DNA of 64,000 nucleotides from an uncultured Pelagibacteraceae bacterium (GTDB lineage: Bacteria; Pseudomonadota; Alphaproteobacteria; Pelagibacterales; Pelagibacteraceae). This document shows positions 43,761-53,192 of the stretch, piece after piece; positions within the stretch are counted from its first letter, which is position 1, and the number at the start of each line of letters is the position of its first letter. Under the pieces are notes generated by a model. It was not told the origin of the DNA and did no database searches. It saw only the letters and a list, made by a program, of their open reading frames with translations. The DNA lies in the NCBI GenBank assembly GCA_902556505.1, contig CACDWM010000001.1, forward strand, positions 62,001 to 126,000, read 5' to 3'. Made by a program: the position numbers and the translations under genes.

Positions 43761-44672
43761 TTAGTCCAATGCAACAACTGCAGCTGCAATAGAAGCTAAC
43801 CGTGCTTGAGCTTCATCAGATCTACTTGTTATAACGACTGGCACTTTTCCACCGACAACAACTCCTGCGGCACATGCTCCACTAAAATATATCAGCATTT
43901 TTACTAACGCATTTCCAGTTTCTACACTTGGCACTAACAATACATCTGCCTCACCAGCAACTAAATTTTTAATTCCTTTTATTGCTGCTGATTTTTTTGA
44001 AATACTATTGTCAAATGCTAAAGGACCAAAAACATCAGCATTTAAATTTTCTTCTTTGGCTAACTTTGTAATTTCTGCTGCTTCAATAGAACTTGGCACA
44101 CTTTCTAAAACTTCTTCTGTTGCTGATAAAACAGATATTTTTGGTCTTTCTATTCCTATTCTGTGGGAAAAATTTATTACATTTTTCAAGATATGCATTT
44201 TAGTTTTTACATTGGGCAATACATTTAATGCTCCATCAGTGATTATTAGAGGTTTATCATCTTTGCCAATACTCATATGCCAAATATGACTTAGTCTTGT
44301 TTTGCCCATCAAACTATATTCACGTTTTAAAACCTCTTTCATAAGAACATCTGTATGAATGTGTCCTTTGACAATTATTTTAACCTTATCTTCACTTGCA
44401 AGTTTAGCAGCAATTTTAGCCGTATCATTCTCTACAGGTTCATGAATAAGCTCATATTTAGAGATATCCCATTTAATATCTTCAGCACATTTTTGAATTT
44501 CTACTTCATGACCAATAAATATAGGCTCAATTAAATTTTCATTAACCGCGTCTTGAATGGATAACATAGGCAAAGGTTTGCCAGCATTTACAACTGCAAC
44601 TTTAACTCCTTTTTTTTTATGAGCTAAATCTAATAAGTTGTTTGGACAGACAATTTCTTTGTTTGAAAGCAT
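43761..44672 (-). CDS. pta: Phosphate acetyltransferase (phosphotransacetylase family)
   Basis: This 303-residue enzyme of the phosphate acetyl/butyryl transferase family interconverts acetyl phosphate and acetyl-CoA. VKGHIHTDVLMKEVL near residue 102, ITDGALNVLPNV near residue 144 and FGPLAFDNSIS near residue 215 are family signatures. The short length lacks the N-terminal regulatory domains of enteric Pta. In sulfonate degraders, pta follows xsc to use the acetyl phosphate that Xsc makes from sulfoacetaldehyde; here xsc is not in the window. That link is inference from the taurine genes nearby. Confidence 0.85.
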   Translation of the reverse strand: MLSNKEIVCPNNLLDLAHKKKGVKVAVVNAGKPLPMLSIQDAVNENLIEPIFIGHEVEIQKCAEDIKWDISKYELIHEPVENDTAKIAAKLASEDKVKIIVKGHIHTDVLMKEVLKREYSLMGKTRLSHIWHMSIGKDDKPLIITDGALNVLPNVKTKMHILKNVINFSHRIGIERPKISVLSATEEVLESVPSSIEAAEITKLAKEENLNADVFGPLAFDNSISKKSAAIKGIKNLVAGEADVLLVPSVETGNALVKMLIYFSGACAAGVVVGGKVPVVITSRSDEAQARLASIAAAVVALD

Positions 44673-44773
44673 TTTTTTCTACAAATAAGTGAAAAAGCTG
44701 AACATGTATATAAAAAAAATTCTTTATATAAATTTAACAAGTTTATATAATTGATTTTGAGCAGGGGGAGACT

Positions 44774-45625
44774 TTGGAAATTGTAACTAAAATAGCGCCA
44801 ATTATTTTGGCTTTGATAATGTTAGGCCTGGGCCTAGGATTAAAACTAGAAGATTTTGGAAGAGTATTTAAATCACCAAAAGACTTTATTGTTGGTTTTA
44901 TATCTCAATTAATAATTCTTCCAATTGTAGCATACATATTAATTTTAATTTTAAAAACACCACCTGAAATAGCAGTAGGGGTTATGATCATAGCTGCAGC
45001 ACCTGGAGGAGTAACATCCAATGTGATGACAAAATTTGCTGATGGTGATGTTGCATTATCAATATCTTTGACTGCTGTAATTAGCTTATTAAGTATAATT
45101 ACAGTTCCTTTAATAATCTTTACATCTGCAGATATGTTAGGAATAACAGAGGTATCTCAAAATATTTCAATGACAGGAATAGCTTTAAAAATGTTTTTAG
45201 TTGTAACAGTGCCTGTAATTTTAGGAATGATTATCAGAAAATTTGCTGAAAATTTTGTATCTTCTAAAGTTGAAATATTTAACAAACTTAACATAGTATT
45301 GTTTGCTGTTTTTTTTGTAGCTGCCTTTTATTCAGAAAGAGAAAATTTTATTAGCTTTATAAAACAAGCAGGTTTAATTGCTTTAATTTTAAATATTTCA
45401 ATGATGGTTATTGCATATTACATTGCAAAAGCTTTTGCTTCAGGTGTTAAACAAATGAAGTGTATTGCTTTAGAGTGTGGATTACAAAATGGTACGTTAG
45501 CGCTATTTGTCTCTACGCAAATATTTGGTACTGATATATTATATGCGTTACCAACAGGTGCTTATGCACTAATCATGTATATAACTGGATTTATTTTTAT
45601 TTATTTTTTAAGAAAGTCTAATTAG
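44774..45625 (+). CDS. Bile acid:sodium symporter (BASS) family transporter
   Basis: This 283-residue membrane protein has nine or ten helices and BASS motifs: LGLGLKLEDFGRVFKSPKDFIVGF near the N-terminus, AAAPGGVTSNVMTKFADGDVALSISLTA, and ALECGLQNGTLAL near residue 234. These sodium-coupled carriers take up organic anions including keto acids and some sulfonates. The start is TTG, strongly supported by GGGGGAG just upstream. It is divergent from pta and convergent with the tandem winged-helix gene (4-base overlap). Confidence 0.9.
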   Translation: MEIVTKIAPIILALIMLGLGLGLKLEDFGRVFKSPKDFIVGFISQLIILPIVAYILILILKTPPEIAVGVMIIAAAPGGVTSNVMTKFADGDVALSISLTAVISLLSIITVPLIIFTSADMLGITEVSQNISMTGIALKMFLVVTVPVILGMIIRKFAENFVSSKVEIFNKLNIVLFAVFFVAAFYSERENFISFIKQAGLIALILNISMMVIAYYIAKAFASGVKQMKCIALECGLQNGTLALFVSTQIFGTDILYALPTGAYALIMYITGFIFIYFLRKSN

Positions 45626-46581
45626 TTATTGATTATTCTTATTTGATTAAAAACTTTATAAATAAAATGGCTTAAGCTAAGTATATTTTTATTCACCATT
45701 CCCTTTGTTGTTACAAAAGCACTATCCTTAGCGTTGAAAGAGATTAATTTTTTTTCATTTATTTGAAGATATTTTTTATCAATTAAATATTTTAGTTTTC
45801 TAACAACTGTAGGTCTTGGAATACCGGTTATCTCAGAAATTGACATTGCATTTACACCTCTTACATCAGAACCCATAACTGATTTATGGTATGAACGTAT
45901 ATTTTTTTTTGGAATAAAATCTTTATTCTTGACTGCATTTATTATTACTACCATGCCAATAGCTAAAAATTCTAAATCTTTAATTTCAGCTCTCCATCTA
46001 TTTATATAAATAAACCAGAATTTATTAAACTGATACCAACAATAAGAGAAATTTTCTTTCATTGCTGAAATTATTTCATTAACTGAATAAACTTCAGTTA
46101 CTAGTTTTTCTTTTTTTAAAATTTTATTAAATTCATGCAATATAGTTGCAAGCTCTGTTAAAGTGTTAGTTGCTCTAGCTGAGTAGAGTGTATTTCTTAC
46201 AATAAATATCTTTTTACCAGACCTTTTAATTGTTCCTTCATTTTCTAATTCTAAAACTTTTCTTCTGATACTTTCTTTTGGTACTCCTAGATCTTTTGAG
46301 ATATCTGAAATGTTAATTTTGTTAATTTCGATTGATTTATCCTTATAAAAAGTATCGTAGTCTATTTTTACACCATTTTGCCTGAAATATATAAGGTCTT
46401 GATTTATCAAATATATAATGATTACGAACTTATCTATGTCTTTGTAATGATCATATGCTCTGACAAACCAATTGCTAGTTAAAGTAAAATAAGAGGGTGC
46501 CAGTGCGGCAAAATTATCTTGAATTACTTTATTGATTACCTTCTCATCAATATGTTCAGAAATACTTGGTATTGTGTTCAT
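45622..46581 (-). CDS. Tandem winged-helix putative transcription regulator
   Basis: This 319-residue protein appears to be an internal duplication. Each half has a WF-containing helical segment followed by a winged helix: ISDISKDLGVPKESIRRKVLELENEGTIKR (about 91-120) and MSISEITGIPRPTVVRKLKYLIDKKYLQ (about 246-273). The second halves resemble MarR/IclR-type DNA-binding domains. There is no ligand-binding domain that I recognise and no membrane segment. The gene lies between a sulfonate/carboxylate-type transporter and taurine genes, so local regulation is plausible. It is divergent from a small tail-anchored protein gene. Confidence 0.75.
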   Translation of the reverse strand: MNTIPSISEHIDEKVINKVIQDNFAALAPSYFTLTSNWFVRAYDHYKDIDKFVIIIYLINQDLIYFRQNGVKIDYDTFYKDKSIEINKINISDISKDLGVPKESIRRKVLELENEGTIKRSGKKIFIVRNTLYSARATNTLTELATILHEFNKILKKEKLVTEVYSVNEIISAMKENFSYCWYQFNKFWFIYINRWRAEIKDLEFLAIGMVVIINAVKNKDFIPKKNIRSYHKSVMGSDVRGVNAMSISEITGIPRPTVVRKLKYLIDKKYLQINEKKLISFNAKDSAFVTTKGMVNKNILSLSHFIYKVFNQIRIINN

Positions 46582-46697
46582 ATTTTAAAAAAAAACCCAA
46601 TATGAACAAAAGCAATATTAGAGTCAACCCATTTTGGACAACCCTAGTATGTAAAAATTTAACTAATAATGATTAAAATTAACCTTATAAACAAAAC

Positions 46698-46895
46698 ATG
46701 AGTACAGAAAGCTTAAATAGAACATCCGAGATTGTAGAGACCCCCTCTCAATATGTCGAAACTCCAAAAAGGGTTAACGTGGATGTTCTAAAGCAAAGAC
46801 TTCTAGAAGAAAAGAAGAAGGAAAAAGTTAAACGAACAATAATTTTATCATCTGTTATCGTTTCTTTGGGTGCTCTAACGATGTTAACTTATTAA
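46698..46895 (+). CDS. Small single-pass membrane protein (tail-anchored), paralogue 1
   Basis: This 65-residue protein has a polar N-terminus, a basic coiled region with RVNVDVLKQRLLEEKKKEKVKR and one C-terminal membrane helix (about residues 46-63). It shares the NVxxLxxRxxxxxKxxxxKR pattern and layout with the protein at 56808-57023, so both belong to one small family. Its function is unknown; by layout the N-terminus is cytoplasmic. The 3' end overlaps the convergent Ldh-family gene by 12 bases. Confidence 0.75.
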   Translation: MSTESLNRTSEIVETPSQYVETPKRVNVDVLKQRLLEEKKKEKVKRTIILSSVIVSLGALTMLTY

Positions 46896-47888
46896 GGTTT
46901 CCAAATCTTTCTTTATTATATCCGGTATAGAAATTTCTTTTTTTGAGTTATTTTTATACCGGTTAAATTTATTTTGTCCTGGATACATTATTTCCTTAAC
47001 ACCTTTTATCTTAGGAAGTTTTTTTATTGTTTTAATATTATCTTTAATTCGTTGGTTATAATTTTTTTGAAATAAATTTGCTTTAAAAGTAATAAATAAA
47101 TGTCCAATATTTTGTGGACCTGAAAAATCATCAAATGGATCTTTAACTCTTCCTGCGTGATTTCCTCCAGTTAAAACTCCACTTAATATATCTACCATCC
47201 AAGCAAGTCCTGAACCTCTAAAACTTGCAATTGGTAATTGAACTCCCGTTAAAGCTTTTTTTGCATCTGTAGTTGGTTTACCAAATTTATCTAAAGCAAC
47301 TCCCGCAGGAATTGATTGATTGTTTCTTGCTGCAACTCTAATTTTTCCTCTATTAATCATTGAGATTGATGTATCTAGAATAAATGGAATTTTAGAACCA
47401 GTAGGGGATCCAAAACAAATTGGATTTGTTCCAAACAAGGTTTTTAATGCACCATGTGGAGCAACTGCTGGGGGAGCATTTGTATAGATCATTGTAATTA
47501 AATTTTTCTTTACTGCTTGTTCTGCGTAATAACCAGACAAACCATAGTGACCGCTATTTTTAACCGCTACCATTCCTATTCCAGTTTTTTGTGCATGTTT
47601 AATTGCAGTTTTAATTCCTAAATCAGCTGCAACAAAACCAATACTATTATTTGCATCAATGTGAGAAATAGAGGAAGAAATTTTTTTAATTTTAATTTTT
47701 GGTTTTGGATTAATTACTTTTTTAGAAATTCGATCACAGTACATCTTAAGTCTAGATAAACCATGTCCATATGCACCAACTAATTCTGCATTAATTAATG
47801 CATTAGTAGAAATTAAAGCATGATCTTTATTTAGACCAAATTTTTGGAATATTTTAATGACTTGTTTTTTTAAAACTGGGGTCTTCAT
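46884..47888 (-). CDS. Ldh-family (malate/lactate/sulfolactate dehydrogenase) oxidoreductase
   Basis: This 334-residue protein belongs to the type-2 malate/L-lactate dehydrogenase family, NAD(P)-dependent enzymes unrelated to the Rossmann-fold LDHs. Landmarks are AELVGAYGHGLSRLKMY near residue 34, NSGHYGLSGYYAEQA with the catalytic His near residue 116, and FGTNPICFGSPT. Members include sulfolactate dehydrogenase ComC, ureidoglycolate and 2,3-diketogulonate dehydrogenases. Beside an HpsN-like enzyme and a TauABC-type importer, a sulfolactate/sulfopyruvate role is attractive but unproven. It is 16 bases downstream of tauC in the same direction. Confidence 0.82.
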   Translation of the reverse strand: MKTPVLKKQVIKIFQKFGLNKDHALISTNALINAELVGAYGHGLSRLKMYCDRISKKVINPKPKIKIKKISSSISHIDANNSIGFVAADLGIKTAIKHAQKTGIGMVAVKNSGHYGLSGYYAEQAVKKNLITMIYTNAPPAVAPHGALKTLFGTNPICFGSPTGSKIPFILDTSISMINRGKIRVAARNNQSIPAGVALDKFGKPTTDAKKALTGVQLPIASFRGSGLAWMVDILSGVLTGGNHAGRVKDPFDDFSGPQNIGHLFITFKANLFQKNYNQRIKDNIKTIKKLPKIKGVKEIMYPGQNKFNRYKNNSKKEISIPDIIKKDLETLIS

Positions 47889-47904
47889 TTCATCCCCTTA
47901 ACAT

Positions 47905-49830
47905 TTATCCTTTACCACGCCAAGGTATAGTTTTATCAATTATTTTTCTTAATGTAATATCAAATAAAAGACCCAGTAGACCCATAATAAATATTGTTAT
48001 CCAAATTACCTCGTATTGGAAGTACTTTTTAGCAACGTTTTCGACAAAACCGATACCTGTTGTACCCGCCAAAAACTCTGCTGCAACAAGTGTTCCCCAA
48101 CACATACCAACGGCTACTCTAATTCCTGTAAGAATTTCAGGAAGTGAATTTGGGAAAATTACATGTCTTAAAATTTGTTTTTTAGTAGCTCCCAATGAGT
48201 GTGCTGCATGAATTTTTGATAATTGTGTTCCTGATGCACCAGCTCTTGCAGAAATAATCATTATCGATAAAGAGACCATAAATAATAAAAATACTTTTCC
48301 AGAGTTGTCAATTCCAAGTACAGAAATAATCAATGGTGCCCATGCAAGAGGAGGAACAGGTCTGTAAAGTTCTATTAACGGATCGAAGAAACCTTTTGCA
48401 AATCTGTTTAGGCCCATAAATAATCCTAAAGGTACACCAATTATAATACCGAAGATTAATCCTAAAAATACTCTTAAAAAAGAATCCCAAATATGTCCGT
48501 ATGGGACAGGTATTTTAAATAATTTAAAGTCACCTGTAACAACTTTTAATACATTGCTTTTAAAGTTTTCTTTTACAATTCCATCTTTAGTATGCACCGG
48601 ATATTCACCAGGCAATATATCTGCTATCCAATCTGGTAAAATAAACCCTATCATTTTACTCACATCAACCATCTCAATCCATAAAAGAGGAATATTTTTG
48701 TAGCCAACACTTGGTTTTGACATCAAAATGAATTTATTAAATGTATCAGATGGTTTTGGTAACCATCTTCCTGATCCTTGTTCTGAACATGTAGGTCCAC
48801 TTGCAACAATTGTTCCAGCAGGAAATAAAAGGACATCAATTAATCTCAATCCACCTTGTTCTTTATTTTGCAATTCATCAAACTCAATTATTGCTTCTTG
48901 CATTTCATTTAATGCATTAGGGGGATAGATACTTGCAAATTCTATTCTTCTAGCAATTTTAACTATGTTCTTTGCATAATCGGATGCGATTTCCTGATTA
49001 TCATCTAAACTTTTTCTATATGCTTTAATGTCATCTTTAAGTTGTTTAATTGCATTTTTGAACTGTGGATTATGATTTCTTAGTTTAAAAAATTTATCAT
49101 CAATAATTTTAAGTTCAGCCGCAGCTGCAGCAAATTTTAAACCTCTATTTGTTTGCGGTGCAGTTGGTATTTCTATTGTATTTTCTATAGAACCACTTCC
49201 AGAATCTATTGTTGTTATTCCCCAACCACCTTGTTCATCAATAAGCTTTTGTCTTTCGGTTTTCTGAGCATCTGTTTCGAAAGGATAATCTTTATTTTGG
49301 AAATTTGAACTTAGAAGTTTAATTTCCTCAGTCATTTCTTTGATTTTAATTTTAGTTTCCATTTCCATTAGTTCTTCACTTGTTAAGAAAGGAATTAATT
49401 TTGAAGTTCTATCTATATAGCTTACGAGAATTGTTTTTTGCTGATCATCTAAATCTAGAGATCCATTTATTTCATTAGCAATTTTTTTAAGGTTTTTATT
49501 TTCGATTTTTATAATTGATGTGCTTTTGAATTCTCTTTCTTCAATAGGAAATTGATATTTTAATCCTAATAATGATTCATTAATTTTAGCAACTTGGCAT
49601 AATTCATTTGCTGATTTTGGATAGAAGCCTTTTGCGATATCCCATGAATAATAAAGCCACAACATGAGAATTGCACTAGTTCCAACTATTACCCAGTGTG
49701 TTCCACCTTTTGCTCTTTCTGGATTACCAAAAACGGCATCAACTTTTTCAGTTCTAATTAATCTTCTACCATAAAGAATACATCCAATAACAGATACGAT
49801 AATTAATATTGTTACAAATTGGGTTAACAT
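47905..49830 (-). CDS. tauC: Taurine-type ABC transporter permease with large N-terminal extension
   Basis: The C-terminal part (from about residue 440) is a normal SsuC/TauC permease with GVPLGLFMGLNRFAKGFFDPLIELYRP and the EAA-like loop SLGATKKQILRHVIFPNSLPEI. The protein is 641 residues, over twice the usual 250-280. Residues 1-430 hold two extra helices (about 5-20 and 46-64) and a long hydrophilic, partly coiled-coil region with Cys in CQVAKINES and GPTCSEQGSG. The extra region is probably periplasmic and has no assignable family. It overlaps the ATPase gene by one base. Confidence 0.88.
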   Translation of the reverse strand: MLTQFVTILIIVSVIGCILYGRRLIRTEKVDAVFGNPERAKGGTHWVIVGTSAILMLWLYYSWDIAKGFYPKSANELCQVAKINESLLGLKYQFPIEEREFKSTSIIKIENKNLKKIANEINGSLDLDDQQKTILVSYIDRTSKLIPFLTSEELMEMETKIKIKEMTEEIKLLSSNFQNKDYPFETDAQKTERQKLIDEQGGWGITTIDSGSGSIENTIEIPTAPQTNRGLKFAAAAAELKIIDDKFFKLRNHNPQFKNAIKQLKDDIKAYRKSLDDNQEIASDYAKNIVKIARRIEFASIYPPNALNEMQEAIIEFDELQNKEQGGLRLIDVLLFPAGTIVASGPTCSEQGSGRWLPKPSDTFNKFILMSKPSVGYKNIPLLWIEMVDVSKMIGFILPDWIADILPGEYPVHTKDGIVKENFKSNVLKVVTGDFKLFKIPVPYGHIWDSFLRVFLGLIFGIIIGVPLGLFMGLNRFAKGFFDPLIELYRPVPPLAWAPLIISVLGIDNSGKVFLLFMVSLSIMIISARAGASGTQLSKIHAAHSLGATKKQILRHVIFPNSLPEILTGIRVAVGMCWGTLVAAEFLAGTTGIGFVENVAKKYFQYEVIWITIFIMGLLGLLFDITLRKIIDKTIPWRGKG

Positions 49831-50627
49831 TAATTATCTTTTCCCATTATTTCTTCTTCCATATTCCAAATCATGGATAAAATTTCTTCTCTAGTAGATG
49901 AAAATTCTTTATTCTTTTTTATTTCTCTTAAATCTTTTGTAAGACCCATTTCTGCAAAAGGAAGATTATACTCTTTATGTATACGACCTGGTCTTGGCGC
50001 CATTACATATAATCTTTCTCCAAGTAACAAAGCTTCTTCAACTGAGTGTGTAATTAAGATAATAGTTTTTCCAGTTTCTTTCCAAATCTTTAAAACTAAA
50101 GACTGCATCTTTTCTCTTGTTAATGCATCTAACGCCCCTAATGGTTCATCCATTAAAATTAAATCAGGATCGTTTATTAAACATCTTGCAAGAGCAACTC
50201 TTTGCTGCATTCCACCTGATAATTGATATGTAGGTGTGTTACCAAAACCTTTAAGTCCAACTATATCTAACCACTCATCAACTTTCTTAGCTGTAACTTC
50301 AGGATCTTCTTTCTTCATCCTAAGTCCAAAATTTACATTTTCAGCTACCGTTAACCATTCAAACAAAGCACCTTGTTGAAATACCATTCCTCTTTCAACG
50401 CCAGGTCCATCAATTTCATTATTATTAAGTGTTATTTTTCCAGAGGTAGGTCTTAAAAATCCTGCGGTAATATTCAGTAAAGTTGTTTTTCCACAACCAG
50501 AAGGACCAAGTACTGTAAGCAATTCTCCTTTTTTTAAAGTAAAGCTTACGTCCTTTAAAGCATGGACTGTTTCTCCTTTAGGAGTTTTAAAAATCATGTT
50601 CAGATTTTGAGAAATCAGATCACTCAT
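49830..50627 (-). CDS. tauB: Taurine/sulfonate-type ABC transporter ATPase
   Basis: This 265-residue ATPase has Walker A GPSGCGKTT at residues 41-49, Q-loop VFQQGALFEWLTV, signature LSGGMQQRVALARCL, Walker B LILMDEPLGALD and the switch His in ILITHSVEEAL. The family is the nitrate/sulfonate/taurine (TauB/SsuB) group. It is between the binding protein and the permease genes in one operon. The terminator-like hairpin upstream should reduce its expression relative to tauA. Confidence 0.92.
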   Translation of the reverse strand: MSDLISQNLNMIFKTPKGETVHALKDVSFTLKKGELLTVLGPSGCGKTTLLNITAGFLRPTSGKITLNNNEIDGPGVERGMVFQQGALFEWLTVAENVNFGLRMKKEDPEVTAKKVDEWLDIVGLKGFGNTPTYQLSGGMQQRVALARCLINDPDLILMDEPLGALDALTREKMQSLVLKIWKETGKTIILITHSVEEALLLGERLYVMAPRPGRIHKEYNLPFAEMGLTKDLREIKKNKEFSSTREEILSMIWNMEEEIMGKDN

Positions 50628-50657
50628 TACTGCCTTATATTAGAAATTTGATAAAAA

Positions 50658-50691
50658 AAATAGGCACCAATTATAAAATCAGTGCCTATTT
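50658..50691 (-). terminator. intrinsic terminator between tauA and tauB
   Basis: Read on the minus strand, AAATAGGCAC pairs with GTGCCTATTT (10 bp) around a 14-base loop, and the descending arm runs into an eight-T tract. This is a good rho-independent terminator immediately after the binding-protein gene, 22 bases past its stop, inside the operon. Confidence 0.8.
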
Positions 50692-50713
50692 AAAAAGTTT
50701 TAAACCCTTAAAA

Positions 50714-51655
50714 TTATAAAGGTAAGAAACTAGTATCTACGTTTCCACCTGGAGTTCCCATTCCTTCTAAGAACTTATGTAGATTTCCACTTTCCATAGA
50801 TGTTTTAGTTTCTTCTGGAGTTAAAAATTTAAATCCACTTAAAGTATCTTTCATATCTGCAACTTTCATTTCAGATGCTTTAGACATTGCATTCATATCA
50901 CTTTTTCCTGCAGCATATCTAGCATTTGCTTCATGAGTTACTTCAATAAACGTTCTTAACATTCCTGGATTCTCTTTCATAAACTTGTCAGTTACAGAAG
51001 TAATATCGATACCTAAAATACCAGCATCTCTAGCTTCTTGAACTGTTAGAAGTCTTGAACCAACTGCAGTTGCAGCTTTGATAGAGTTACCACCAAATAA
51101 ACATGCCATTACAACATCGCCACTAACTAATGCAGCAGCACCTTCTTCAGGGTCCATTTGAATAATGTCCATTTTACCTCTGTCAGCACCAACAACTTTC
51201 ATACTTTCATCAAAAACGTATTCAGCCATAGTTCCTAATGGAACTGCAACTTTTTTACCTTCTAATTCTGTAGCGTTTGCTTTTGTAATTCCAGAAGCAT
51301 TAGATGTAACACATGTAGTTCCACCCATTCCGTATTCCATAGCAATATCAACTAATTTGATAGGTGCATTAGATTTTACAGCATTGATAAAAGGTACTAA
51401 TCCTTGTGAGTAAGAAATATCGATATCTCCTGCTAACATTGCATCAGTCATTGCTCCACCATTAGTGAAATTTGTCCATTTTACTGGAACACCAAGAGCT
51501 TTAGCAAAATTCTTTTTCTGCATGTCTTCTAAATTTGGGCTTGGCCATTCTAGAAAGTATGCAACTCTAACTTCATTTGCAGCTGAATTAGCAACTGAAA
51601 TTGATAGGTTAAGTGCAAAAATAGATCCTAGAATAAAACTTAGTATTTTTTTCAT
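50714..51655 (-). CDS. tauA: Taurine-type ABC substrate-binding protein
   Basis: This 313-residue periplasmic protein has a signal peptide (LGSIFALNLSISVANSA, cleaved near residue 25). The mature protein has the TauA/SsuA pattern: VRVAYFLEWPSPN, GGAMTDAMLAGDIDISYSQGLVPF and GKKVAVPLGTMAEYVFDES. Taurine as ligand is supported by the Tpa-like aminotransferase and alanine dehydrogenase genes divergent from it. Another small sulfonate remains possible. Confidence 0.85.
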   Translation of the reverse strand: MKKILSFILGSIFALNLSISVANSAANEVRVAYFLEWPSPNLEDMQKKNFAKALGVPVKWTNFTNGGAMTDAMLAGDIDISYSQGLVPFINAVKSNAPIKLVDIAMEYGMGGTTCVTSNASGITKANATELEGKKVAVPLGTMAEYVFDESMKVVGADRGKMDIIQMDPEEGAAALVSGDVVMACLFGGNSIKAATAVGSRLLTVQEARDAGILGIDITSVTDKFMKENPGMLRTFIEVTHEANARYAAGKSDMNAMSKASEMKVADMKDTLSGFKFLTPEETKTSMESGNLHKFLEGMGTPGGNVDTSFLPL

Positions 51656-51836
51656 TTATTCCCCTATGTTTAATTAATTAAATTCTGGATATTTAAATTC
51701 AAATTGACTCTGAAGTAAAACAAAAAAAGAAACATATACAATCCTTGGTTGTGTCAATAATGTGGTAGTTAATCCATTTATTTTAGTCTAAAGAGGCCTT
51801 AAGATTAAATTAAAATATTTTATAGAAAGATTTTTT

Positions 51837-53183
51837 ATGAGCACACAAAACAAAACAGCAATTCCAAATTCTTTAAATGAGCATTGGATGCCATTTACAT
51901 CCAACAAAGATTTTAAAGAAAACCCGAGATTAATAGTTGAAGCTAAGGGTGTGTACTTAAAAAACCATCAAGGACAAACTCAAATTGATGCAAGCTCAGG
52001 ATTATTTTGTAATCCATTAGGCCATGGTAGAGAAGAAATTATTGAAGCAATAACTAACCAATTAAAAACTTTGGATTATTGTCAACCTTTCCAACAAGGT
52101 TTTGGTGGTTCGTTTGAACTAGCAACTAGAATTTCAAAACATACTCCAGGAAACTTAAATAGAATGTTTTATACTATTTGTGGTTCTACTGCTGTTGAAA
52201 CGGCAATCAAAATTGCAATCGCTTATCACAGAGCAAGAGGAGATAGTCAAAGATTTAGATTTGTTGGTAGAGAAAGAGGTTACCATGGAATGAATATTGG
52301 AGCGACTTCAGTTGGAGGTATGGTCAACAATGTTAAAACTTTTGCCAGTGTTTTAATGCCGGGTGTTGTTCATATGAGGCATACACATTTACCAGAACAT
52401 AAATTTGTAAGTGGTCAGCCAGAGACAGGTATAGAGTTAGCAGAAGATTTAGAAAGAATTTGTATGAATTTTGGAGCTGAAAATATTGCAGCTTGTATTG
52501 TAGAGCCTATCGCAGGATCAACGGGCACATTGGTTCCACCTAAAGGATATTTACAAAGATTAAGAGAGATTTGTGACAAACATGGAATACTTCTAATTTT
52601 TGATGAAGTAATTACAGGTTGGGGAAGAACTGGATCTCCATTTGCATCACAAGAGTATGGAGTGACTCCAGACATGATGACAATGGCAAAAGCTACTACT
52701 AATGGAATTAGTCCAATGGGAGTTGTAGCATGTAAAGAAGATATTTATGATGCTATCGCAGAAAATGCTCCAAAAGGAACAATCGAATTATTCCATGGAT
52801 ATACATATTCAGGAATTCCAATTTCTGTAGCTGCTGGTTTAGCTGTACAAGATATTATTGAAAAGGATGATATTTTTAATAGAGCAAAAAATTTGGCACC
52901 TTATTTCCAAGAAGGTTTAATGTCTTTAAAAGATATTGATGTTGTTGATAACATTAGAGGATACGGAATGATGGGTGGTATAGATATTGTTATGGATAAA
53001 AAACCAGGTGCAGCAGGATTAACATGTTTTAAACATTGTTATGAAGCTGGAGTGAATTTCAAAGCTACAGGTGATTGTTTAATCATTGCCCCAATGTTTA
53101 TTTGTGAAAAAAAACATATTGATGAAATTATTGAAAAACTTCGAACTGGAATAACGAATTACGCAAAAAGTAAAAAGAATTAA
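51837..53183 (+). CDS. tpa: Class III aminotransferase, probable taurine:pyruvate or omega-amino acid:pyruvate
   Basis: This 448-residue PLP aminotransferase has NEHWMPFTSNKDF near the N-terminus, CGSTAVETAIKIA near residue 114, YHGMNIGATSVGG, FDEVITGWGRTG near residue 256 and the PLP lysine in MTMAKATTNGISPMG near residue 285. This set matches beta-alanine/taurine:pyruvate aminotransferases. With TauABC encoded divergently and alanine dehydrogenase directly downstream, conversion of taurine plus pyruvate to sulfoacetaldehyde plus alanine is the best reading. Beta-alanine or another omega-amine is the alternative. The Tpa assignment is context-based. Confidence 0.78.
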   Translation: MSTQNKTAIPNSLNEHWMPFTSNKDFKENPRLIVEAKGVYLKNHQGQTQIDASSGLFCNPLGHGREEIIEAITNQLKTLDYCQPFQQGFGGSFELATRISKHTPGNLNRMFYTICGSTAVETAIKIAIAYHRARGDSQRFRFVGRERGYHGMNIGATSVGGMVNNVKTFASVLMPGVVHMRHTHLPEHKFVSGQPETGIELAEDLERICMNFGAENIAACIVEPIAGSTGTLVPPKGYLQRLREICDKHGILLIFDEVITGWGRTGSPFASQEYGVTPDMMTMAKATTNGISPMGVVACKEDIYDAIAENAPKGTIELFHGYTYSGIPISVAAGLAVQDIIEKDDIFNRAKNLAPYFQEGLMSLKDIDVVDNIRGYGMMGGIDIVMDKKPGAAGLTCFKHCYEAGVNFKATGDCLIIAPMFICEKKHIDEIIEKLRTGITNYAKSKKN

Positions 53184-53192
53184 TTTTCGTAT

